Origin: JADKBO01 sp037968395
Lineage (GTDB): Bacteria; Bacteroidota; Bacteroidia; Chitinophagales; Saprospiraceae
Length of the DNA stretch: 31,379 nt
NCBI GenBank assembly: GCA_037968395.1
Contig: JBBKVK010000031.1
Span: 1 to 31,379, forward strand
Direction of reading: 5' to 3'
The position numbers were made by a program, and so were the translations under genes. How positions within the stretch are numbered: the stretch's first letter is position 1; the number at the start of each line of letters is the position of its first letter. The notes beneath the pieces were generated by a model, which saw only the letters and a list, made by a program, of their open reading frames with translations, was not told the DNA's origin and did not search any database. Shown here piece by piece: positions 17,926 through 24,916 of this stretch.

Positions 17926-19767
17926 CTACCTTAATAAGGTAATGTCCCCAGATAGGATTTGGGTTTTACCATTAGGATGAAGGATTTCTACCATAAATAC
18001 ATATACTCCTGGTACTGCATCGCTACCATTAGATTTACCATCCCACCAATAACTGGCATCATGAATACTAAAATTTCTAGAATCAAATATTTTATTGCCC
18101 CATCTGTCAAAGACTAAGTACCTCAATACTCCCGCATCATAATCAGGAAAAGTAATGATTGGAAAGTTATCATTATTGCCATCGTTGTTGGGAGTAAAGA
18201 CATTTCCAAAATAAATGGGACAAATCTCCTGCTCAACTTTGATTAGGGATTCTATATTACATCCAAATTCATCTACTAAAGTAATAGTGTAGTCCCCATT
18301 TCCAAGATTTTCTATTGGAGAAGTAGCATTGATAATTTGCTCTTGATTTAAGAATAAATTTATTGTCCCTGTGCCTCCAGAGTAGGCAAATGATATTGTA
18401 CCATCTTTGTCTAAGCAATGCGTTAGGGTTGAGCTGATTTGGTCAATAAAGATCGCAGGAGTGAAGCCAACATTAATAATTGTGTCGACAATGCATCCTT
18501 TTTCATCTATAATTTCAATGATATACTCACCATGAGGTAAATCTTCAAAAAAGTTAGAGTTTGAGATTGGTAATTCATTTACTTTATAAGTATAATTACC
18601 TTGATTGGGCATAATTATTTCAATTGTGCCAACAGTATTTTCACAAGTATCTGGACTGATGTTAATCGCGTTAATGGTAAGTGGAAAACTTGGATCAATA
18701 AATCCTTCTATTGAGTCTAAACAACCATATATATCTTGAACATAAGCGGTGAAGTTACCAGGTGCAAGCTTTGTAAGTGTTGAATTTGCTGAATAATTAA
18801 TTCCATCTAAGGAATATTGCAATTCTAATCCAGTAGCAATAATGTCAACACTTCCATTACGTAGATCACAGGTGGTAGGGTTTATATCTATTGAAAAAAT
18901 ATTAATAGATTCTGCAATAGGAACTTCTATTTCGAAATCGGCTTTACAACCCGCTTCATCTCTTACAGATATCTCATAATTACCCGATGGGAGGTTATTA
19001 AACTCTTGCTCTGAAATAAAGTTAATACCATCAATAGAATACTCATAATTGATATTGCTTTTATTATTTATGATGATAGAACCCAACGTATTGCAGTTTT
19101 CATCAATAGTGTTAAAATCTATGTTCTTTTCAATATCAATGCCTGAAAAACATAAAATAAAATTATCCATTCCTAACCCGAAAGCTCCAGGAGTATCTCT
19201 TGTTCCAATGAATCGAAGAGAATAAATAGCTCCCTCACATCCTTCTAAGTTAAATCCAAAAGGAGTGGCTATACCATCTCCAGTTCCTGCATCCCCAGCC
19301 ATTATAACTTTTGTAAATATCGGCACTTCATTTATATCTCTAGCTTCTATTGTAAATATTTCATTAAAATCCATATCCAATATAACCGCCGACAGACTGT
19401 CTAACGGATTATCAAATCTTACGATTAAAGGGATTGCAGAAAGGCCTGAAAGCATACCGTCATCTGTAATAAAGAATTTACCAATCCCTTGACCAGGAGC
19501 GGGTTCATCATTCCCATATATACTACCAAATGCGGTTGCAATACCACCAACTTGAGCGATAACAGGGCTTTGCCCATTTTCTAATTCAAATCTGACGCCA
19601 TATTCACTATAGTATTGAGTATTAATCGCCATCCCTTCAGTGGTGGTAATACCGTTGATCGTTTCGAAGTCAATAAGCAAACATTGAGTAGACATATCCT
19701 GGCCTAGCAGGATGAAGGAATTAAAAATTAATAAAATAAATATTGTTGTCTTATAATAAAGCTTCAT
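17926..19767 (-). CDS. Secreted protein with SprB-like repeats and T9SS type B C-terminal signal
   Basis: 613 aa. A signal peptide (1 to about 22) leads to a ~185-residue beta-rich domain (FETINGITTTEGMAI, 34-48; YGVRFELENG; GLGMDNFILCF, 197-207), a jelly-roll-like 'anchor' fold often seen in secreted proteins. Four SprB-like repeats follow (about 225-274, 300-349, 375-425, 451-503), each opening with a Cys and ending L..G.Y...V.D..GC. The last ~97 residues are a canonical type B C-terminal signal: IYFGNVFTPNNDGNNDNF, VFDRWGNKIF, WWDGKSNG, PGVYVFMVE, SGDITLLR. It is convergent with the 1410-aa cargo and has no PorP/SprF gene of its own, so it may share the neighbouring one. Likely a surface or secreted adhesin; the ligand is unknown. 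Confidence 0.9.
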   Translation of the reverse strand: MKLYYKTTIFILLIFNSFILLGQDMSTQCLLIDFETINGITTTEGMAINTQYYSEYGVRFELENGQSPVIAQVGGIATAFGSIYGNDEPAPGQGIGKFFITDDGMLSGLSAIPLIVRFDNPLDSLSAVILDMDFNEIFTIEARDINEVPIFTKVIMAGDAGTGDGIATPFGFNLEGCEGAIYSLRFIGTRDTPGAFGLGMDNFILCFSGIDIEKNIDFNTIDENCNTLGSIIINNKSNINYEYSIDGINFISEQEFNNLPSGNYEISVRDEAGCKADFEIEVPIAESINIFSIDINPTTCDLRNGSVDIIATGLELQYSLDGINYSANSTLTKLAPGNFTAYVQDIYGCLDSIEGFIDPSFPLTINAINISPDTCENTVGTIEIIMPNQGNYTYKVNELPISNSNFFEDLPHGEYIIEIIDEKGCIVDTIINVGFTPAIFIDQISSTLTHCLDKDGTISFAYSGGTGTINLFLNQEQIINATSPIENLGNGDYTITLVDEFGCNIESLIKVEQEICPIYFGNVFTPNNDGNNDNFPIITFPDYDAGVLRYLVFDRWGNKIFDSRNFSIHDASYWWDGKSNGSDAVPGVYVFMVEILHPNGKTQILSGDITLLR

Positions 19768-19916
19768 AAAACGTGGGTTTTACTTCTCAACGACTAAATT
19801 AGCTTTTTTTGATTAATATTTGTCAATATACTTAAATTTTAGTTGGTAATTTAATATGTTTATGTGTCATTTGTCGCACTAGATAAATCCTAACATGATT
19901 CAAATAATCATTCGAT

Positions 19917-21452
19917 ATGAAAAAATCTTTACTAATTTTTATTATTTTGGTTTTCAGTCAAGGCTATATTATTGCTCAATTAGGCATTCAATACAATTCT
20001 GCATCTGCTACAAAAGGCTATACTTTATTTACAAATTTTCAAGGAACATTTTTAATAGATAACTGTGGGAAAATAGTCAATGAATGGAATGTTGTAAATG
20101 TTGAAAATCACTGTAAGTTGCTGCCAAACGGAAATTTACTTTATAGCAAAGACAACACAATTACAGAGCTAGATTGGGATGGTAATAAAATAAAGGCTCT
20201 CCTGGTTAACCAAAATGATGTCATGCTTGATTATGAGGTCATACCAATGCCTAATGGTAATTACTTATGCGTAGGAAGAAAGCCTGCAGATATGTCTGTT
20301 TTTAGATCATATGGGTACCAGAATTCAAGCTCAAACTTTACTCAACAAGATGTTGTAGTCGAAATTAATGGGTTTACTGGTGCTATAGTATGGCAATGGG
20401 AGATATTAGATCATGTAGTCCAGAATAGAGATCCAAGCAAGAAGGCATATGGTGTAATTAAAGAAAATCCAAGGAAACTTGATATCAATGCTATAGCCAC
20501 TTTTGATTGGAATACAATTGAGTCATTTATGATCAACGGTATGGACTACAATCCAGAATTAGATGAAATAGCAATAAGTGTAAGGAAGTTGAGTGAAGTG
20601 GTAATAATAGATCACAGTACTACGACGGCAGAAGCAAGGGGATCTTTAGGAGGCAAACATGGGCATGGAGGCGATGCGATCTATAGATATGGAAATCCAC
20701 AAAATTATGATCAAGGCAAGTTGACTGATCGTCAATTGTATTTCCAACACAATCCCAATTGGATTCAATATGGAGAGCATAAAGGTAAGATCATGGTGTT
20801 CAATAATAACCTTTCTACTTTTATTGGATACTCCTCTGTAGATATTTTTGATCCAGTAAAGAATGCAGATGGTAGTTATCAATTAAATGCAGGTGATAGC
20901 TTTCAACCTAGAATACCTACGAAAGCATACAATAAGATTACAACACAAACAGATTTTGATAGCGGATATACCTCAGGAGGTAAGGTTTTACCTAATGGTA
21001 ATATTACTATTACAGTAGGCTGGAAAGGAAAGCTTTTAGAAATAGATACGAATGGAAAAGTAGTTTGGGAGTATCATGTCCCAAATATTTCCTATATTTT
21101 TAGAACTACAAGGTATTCTGCTAATTACCCAGCATTTATGGGTAGAACATTGACGCCTCAAAATACAGTTGAAAGTCCGCCTAGCAATTATAGTTGTGAA
21201 TTAGTGGGTACAGTAAATGTTTTAAAAGAAAAGGATATTAATTTAACCTTTGATGGTCAACAAATCTTAGTAGATGGTATTGATGGCTATTGGCAATATC
21301 GAGCTTTTAATATGGAGGGTATATTATTGAATAAAGGTAAAAACAGTCACACTAACACAATTCAACTAAATACACCTCTCTCTGCTGGTATATACATTAT
21401 TCAAATTGCAAAAGAAGGAAAATTATACACTAAAAAATTATTCATTTACTAA
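19917..21452 (+). CDS. Arylsulfotransferase-like beta-propeller protein, catalytic histidine motifs lost
   Basis: 511 aa with a signal peptide (1 to about 20). It shares the ASST-type propeller with the next gene: FLIDNCGKIVNEW (45-57), GAIVWQWEILDHVVQNRDP (155-173), VIIDHSTTTAEARGSLGGKHG (229-249, in two parts), YRYGNPQNYDQG (256-267) and GKLLEIDTNGKVVWEY (371-386). Where the paralog has HHD, MHTN and HDVHW, this protein has DYE (105-107), MING (205-208) and HNPNW (278-282). Three histidine positions are therefore replaced, and the usual sulfuryl-transfer chemistry seems unlikely. The last ~75 residues look like a weakened type A T9SS secretion signal (AFNMEGILLNKG, SAGIYIIQI, KKLFIY). It is 48 nt upstream of the second copy, so probably co-transcribed. 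A binding or structural role is possible. Confidence 0.85.
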   Translation: MKKSLLIFIILVFSQGYIIAQLGIQYNSASATKGYTLFTNFQGTFLIDNCGKIVNEWNVVNVENHCKLLPNGNLLYSKDNTITELDWDGNKIKALLVNQNDVMLDYEVIPMPNGNYLCVGRKPADMSVFRSYGYQNSSSNFTQQDVVVEINGFTGAIVWQWEILDHVVQNRDPSKKAYGVIKENPRKLDINAIATFDWNTIESFMINGMDYNPELDEIAISVRKLSEVVIIDHSTTTAEARGSLGGKHGHGGDAIYRYGNPQNYDQGKLTDRQLYFQHNPNWIQYGEHKGKIMVFNNNLSTFIGYSSVDIFDPVKNADGSYQLNAGDSFQPRIPTKAYNKITTQTDFDSGYTSGGKVLPNGNITITVGWKGKLLEIDTNGKVVWEYHVPNISYIFRTTRYSANYPAFMGRTLTPQNTVESPPSNYSCELVGTVNVLKEKDINLTFDGQQILVDGIDGYWQYRAFNMEGILLNKGKNSHTNTIQLNTPLSAGIYIIQIAKEGKLYTKKLFIY

Positions 21453-21462
21453 TTAATTAGTA
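21447..21462. repeat. Perfect 16-bp palindrome over a stop codon
   Basis: TACTAATTAATTAGTA is its own reverse complement and contains the stop codon of the first arylsulfotransferase-like gene. It is all A/T except two C/G pairs, so it is a weak hairpin at best; with no T-run it is not a terminator. It could be an operator, or chance in AT-rich DNA. Confidence 0.3.
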
Positions 21463-21500
21463 GAATACTCTAAAATAAATATCCAAATCAAATAATTCTT

Positions 21501-23153
21501 ATGCTAAGAAATATTCTAGTATTAATCGTAATATCTGTAACAATACAAATTGGCTTAAGTCAGCAAAATGGATTATTATCGCTAAACATTAATAAATCAT
21601 ATCAAGGTTATACGTTAACTTTCCCTCATAATCAATCGTCAGTCTTTTTGGTAGATAATTGTGGAGCAATTGTCCACCAATGGGATGATGATACAAATTT
21701 TAGGCCTGGGAATACGGCATATCTTATGCCAGATGGAAATCTGGTAAAGGCCAAAAGACCTAGTGCAGTAGGACAAGACGCCATATGGGCAGGAGGAGGA
21801 GGTGCCATTTTAGAGATTGTAAACTGGGAAGGCGAACCACAATGGTCCTTTGTTCAGAATAATGAAATGGCAAGATTGCATCATGATATCGCACTAATGC
21901 CCAATGGTAATATTTTGGCTATAAGTTGGGAAAAGATTTCCAAAGAGGAAGCAATTAAAGAAGGAAGAGATTCTACTAAAATAACTCAAGATGAACTTTG
22001 GCCAGACTATATTTTAGAGATTAATCCAGAAACTGACCAAATTGTATGGGAATGGCATGTAATGGATCATGTTATACAAGACTTTGACCCTGTGAAGAAT
22101 AATTATGGAGTTATATCAGATCATCCTGAACTTGTTAATCTTAACTATGATACCTCCAATGGTGCAGCAGATTGGATGCATACAAATTCAATTGATTACA
22201 ATGCTGATCTGGACCAAATAATCATTAGTGTTCCTACATTTAATGAAATGTGGATCATCGACCATTCTACGACAACATTACAAGCAGCATCTCACGTTGG
22301 AGGAAAATCAAATAAGGGCGGGGATTTAATGTATAGATTAGGAAACCCAGCAGCATATAATAAAGGTACCGAAGTCGATCAAATACTATTTTACCAACAT
22401 GATGTACATTGGAATAATGACTTACCACGTAATCATCCAGATTATGGCAAGATCATGGCTTTTAACAATAGAGTTTCATCTGATTACTCTAGTGTAGAAA
22501 TTTTTAATCCTCCATGGGATATGTACAGTTGGAGTTATAATAAAGTGGATAATGTATGGTTGCCTAAGACCTTCACAAATACAATTACACATCCAGGTCC
22601 AAAACCTTTTGTTTCAAGTGGGTTGTCAGGATCACAAAGATTGCCAAACAACAACACGCTATTATTAAGCGGTAGGCAAGGGTATTGGGTGGAATTAGAC
22701 CCTAATGGTGAGATAGTTTGGGAATATGTAACACCTTTAAAGAGTGGAGTTCCTGTGAGCAGACTAGACACCTTGCAATTAAATGAAAATCTGACCTTTA
22801 GAATCTATAGGTATAGTCCTGAATATGTAGGTTTAGCTGGTAAGGACTTAAGTAATCAAACATACATTGAAACAGATCCAGATCCATCTTGGTGTGGCAG
22901 ACTAGTATCAATTCCATTTATTGAAGATATTATAGTTAAAGTTTATCCAAACCCTGCTGGGCATAATTTAGCAATAGAATGGACTAAAAAAGGGATTGTT
23001 GATATTTCAATTATTGATCTTTTTGGTAGGACTATGCTTATGACCAAAGGCAACGGTGGTATGTGTTATGTTAATGTATCTGGACTTGAAATGGGCATTT
23101 ATGTATTAAAAATAGATGGCAAGTCAGCAGGAAAAGTCCAAATAAGTAGGTAA
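21501..23153 (+). CDS. Secreted arylsulfotransferase family protein with T9SS type A signal
   Basis: 550 aa. Signal peptide 1 to about 20 (IGLSQ). The body is an ASST-type six-bladed propeller: VFLVDNCGAIVHQWDDD (48-64), LHHDIALMPNGN (126-137), IVWEWHVMDHVIQDFDP (181-197), DWMHTNSIDYN (224-234), DHSTTT (254-259), GGDLMYRLGNPAAYNKG (273-289) and FYQHDVHWNN (297-306). The histidines at 127/128, 227, 300 and 303 are those typical of the family, where histidines in the propeller centre carry sulfuryl transfer from aryl sulfate esters to phenols. The C-terminus (about 476-550) is a type A T9SS sorting domain (VKVYPNPAGHNLAIEW, LFGRTML, GIYVLKI, GKVQISR). Expected to act extracellularly or on the surface. 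The substrate is unknown, and some family members may be non-sulfotransferase propellers. Confidence 0.9.
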   Translation: MLRNILVLIVISVTIQIGLSQQNGLLSLNINKSYQGYTLTFPHNQSSVFLVDNCGAIVHQWDDDTNFRPGNTAYLMPDGNLVKAKRPSAVGQDAIWAGGGGAILEIVNWEGEPQWSFVQNNEMARLHHDIALMPNGNILAISWEKISKEEAIKEGRDSTKITQDELWPDYILEINPETDQIVWEWHVMDHVIQDFDPVKNNYGVISDHPELVNLNYDTSNGAADWMHTNSIDYNADLDQIIISVPTFNEMWIIDHSTTTLQAASHVGGKSNKGGDLMYRLGNPAAYNKGTEVDQILFYQHDVHWNNDLPRNHPDYGKIMAFNNRVSSDYSSVEIFNPPWDMYSWSYNKVDNVWLPKTFTNTITHPGPKPFVSSGLSGSQRLPNNNTLLLSGRQGYWVELDPNGEIVWEYVTPLKSGVPVSRLDTLQLNENLTFRIYRYSPEYVGLAGKDLSNQTYIETDPDPSWCGRLVSIPFIEDIIVKVYPNPAGHNLAIEWTKKGIVDISIIDLFGRTMLMTKGNGGMCYVNVSGLEMGIYVLKIDGKSAGKVQISR

Positions 23154-23220
23154 ATATTGGTTTTATTTAAAAAAAAATAAAAAAAGTTGAATAAATAGTA
23201 AAGTGTTAAATTATATATTA

Positions 23221-23228
23221 TATATTTG
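23221..23228 (+). promoter_or_regulatory. Candidate -7 promoter element TATATTTG for the dockerin-like gene
   Basis: TATATTTG, followed by C as at 3460 and 24821, 64 nt upstream of the ATG at 23293. The preceding 50 bases are nearly pure A/T with no TTTG box at the usual spacing. Confidence 0.4.
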
Positions 23229-23292
23229 CGTAATATATTACCATTTGACCTGAGATAGATTATAGTTTAATAATTAAAATTAAGTTATAACT

Positions 23293-24291
23293 ATGAATTC
23301 ACATTTTCTTAAGAGTATCGTAACCGTACTTTTCTTTTCTTTTTGTTTGACAACAAATTCTTTTGCTGCAGAATCTAACGTAGTGGATGGTTTAACTATT
23401 AACGTTAGAGTCTATTTAGAAGGAGCATTAATTAATAATAATGGAGCCACTAGCGACGATGGGAGGCAATTAATGAGAGATAATCTGAGAAGAAATCCAA
23501 TAACAGAAGCTAATTATTTGCCATCATCTGATCCATTTAGTCATAGATTTGGGTATGTAGACGTAGCAGCTAGATTTAATAAAGTAGGTCCAGGTGCAAA
23601 TCCATTGTACCAGACTATTCCTAATCCCGAAGCTGTATTTTCAGTATCAGGCTCAAATGCAATTGTGGATTGGATATTTGTAGAACTTAGAGATAAAAAC
23701 GACAAGACTAAAGTATTGGCCACAAGATCTGGCTTATTACAGCGAGATGGTGATATAGTTGATTTAGATGGCAAAAGTGGTTTGACATTTGAAGGTGTTG
23801 CTGCAGATAATTACTATGTTACTATCAAGCATTACAAACATTTTGGTGTAATGAGTAAATATGCTCTATCATTTGAGCAATTAACAACACTAGTGGATTT
23901 CACTTCACCTAATTTTCCAACTTTTGATTACGGTACAAGTCATCCAAGTGGAGTAAACTATACTGGTCTTGCACAAAACACAATTATAAACGGGATAAAA
24001 GTTATGTGGGCTGGAGATTTTGATGGAAATGGACTAATAAAACTAACTTCTCCAGATGATGATCTTTCTTATTTACAGATGATGGTATTGACATTCCCTG
24101 ATAATACAGAAATGATGTCAAATTATGCTGGTGCTTATGGGTATTCTACTGCTGATTATGATATGAATGGTTTGGTAAAATTAGACAATCCAGACGATGA
24201 TATGTCCTTCTTAACTGCTACAGTGTTACTATATGATTTAAACACAACACTTGCTTCTAATTTTGCACTGTTTATTGAACAGTTGCCATAA
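23293..24291 (+). CDS. Secreted protein with two dockerin-like calcium-binding loops
   Basis: 332 aa with a signal peptide (1 to about 26, NSFAA). Residues ~30-190 form a beta-rich domain (TINVRVYLEG; IVDWIFVELRDKNDKT, 124-139; VLATRSGLLQRDGDIVDLDG, 141-160; NYYVTIKHYKHFGVMS, 173-188) that is widespread in Bacteroidota secreted proteins, often with T9SS signals. The C-terminus has two duplicated EF-hand-like loops: GDFDGNGLIKLTSPDDDLSY (241-260) and ADYDMNGLVKLDNPDDDMSF (287-306). Each has DxDxNG calcium-ligand spacing plus a conserved PDDD, as in dockerin type I pairs but with a longer loop. There is no type A or type B T9SS tail, so it may stay periplasmic, or the loops may dock it to another protein. 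The role is unknown. It has its own terminator downstream. Confidence 0.85.
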   Translation: MNSHFLKSIVTVLFFSFCLTTNSFAAESNVVDGLTINVRVYLEGALINNNGATSDDGRQLMRDNLRRNPITEANYLPSSDPFSHRFGYVDVAARFNKVGPGANPLYQTIPNPEAVFSVSGSNAIVDWIFVELRDKNDKTKVLATRSGLLQRDGDIVDLDGKSGLTFEGVAADNYYVTIKHYKHFGVMSKYALSFEQLTTLVDFTSPNFPTFDYGTSHPSGVNYTGLAQNTIINGIKVMWAGDFDGNGLIKLTSPDDDLSYLQMMVLTFPDNTEMMSNYAGAYGYSTADYDMNGLVKLDNPDDDMSFLTATVLLYDLNTTLASNFALFIEQLP

Positions 24292-24343
24292 ATACAAAAA
24301 ATACAATTAATTTTTAATAGTGGATTGATTAATAAAGACTATT

Positions 24344-24378
24344 AGGTAAGCAGATTAGATTTGCTTACCTTTTTTTTT
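24344..24378 (+). terminator. Rho-independent terminator after the dockerin-like gene
   Basis: AGGTAAGCA (24344-24352) pairs perfectly with TGCTTACCT (24362-24370) around a 9-base loop, followed by a T-run to 24378. It lies 52 nt after the stop codon. Confidence 0.8.
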
Positions 24379-24420
24379 GCTAAAGCATATTTTAAATTCA
24401 CTATAGGCAATACAAAATTT

Positions 24421-24655
24421 ATTATGGGTTAAACCCATATAATGCGTTAGAAAATCTCCGCCTGCCATAGTCTTGTGCGCCGGGCAGGCATTGTGGCTCG
24501 AAACACCTTCAAAATAAGTAGTGTTACTCACTTTTCTTCCTTCATCATGCTGTTCACATGACTTTGAGCCATAATGGTGACTAACGCAGAGCGTCACAGG
24601 TTATAATTCAGTCAGTAAAAGTGCCTATTTTTCCTCCCTGTCCGGCAGGTAGGTT
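24421..24655. repeat. Patch of inverted repeats with GC-rich CCTGCC/GGCAGG palindromes
   Basis: Within AT-rich intergenic DNA lie several palindromes. TATGGGTT/AACCCATA (24423-24439) has a one-base centre. GCCTGCC (24460-24466) pairs with GGCAGGC (24483-24489). GTGAC/GTCAC occurs at 24577-24597, and CCTGTCCGGCAGG at 24637-24649 is almost self-complementary. Similar CCTGCCGG-type palindromes occur as dispersed intergenic repeats in other Bacteroidota, from memory. An 80-codon frame on the minus strand crosses it but looks like a chance product. The remaining bases to the secA promoter (24656-24820) hold nothing I can call. Confidence 0.5.
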
Positions 24656-24820
24656 GGTTTTTCAATTCTTGCCTCTTATAGCATCACAGGCTTTGACAAA
24701 GTTCTGATGTATAAATCGGATTAAAGAAATATTCAATATTATTCATCTCCATCAGTTCAAAGATTACCGACAATATGTCACTTACGATCATTGTGGAACG
24801 AAATATGATCTCTTATTTAT

Positions 24821-24828
24821 TATATTTG
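24821..24828 (+). promoter_or_regulatory. Candidate -7 promoter element TATATTTG for secA
   Basis: TATATTTGCAG, identical in core to the elements at 3460 and 23221, 88 nt upstream of the secA ATG. This leaves a leader of about 80 nt, in which I see no recognised regulatory structure. A TTG occurs 27 bp upstream, too far for a standard -33 box. Confidence 0.45.
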
Positions 24829-24916
24829 CAGTGCTAAGCAGCAGGCACACTTAGTTTTCTACTTAAGTATTTGGTTAGCAAGAGATTATTATAAAAAATA
24901 AAAGAGATATAAATCA

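Noticed and set aside
24355..24597. 80-codon minus-strand frame in the intergenic repeat patch
   Set aside because: It runs through a terminator hairpin and palindromes, is rich in His and Cys with no protein-like pattern, and has no promoter.
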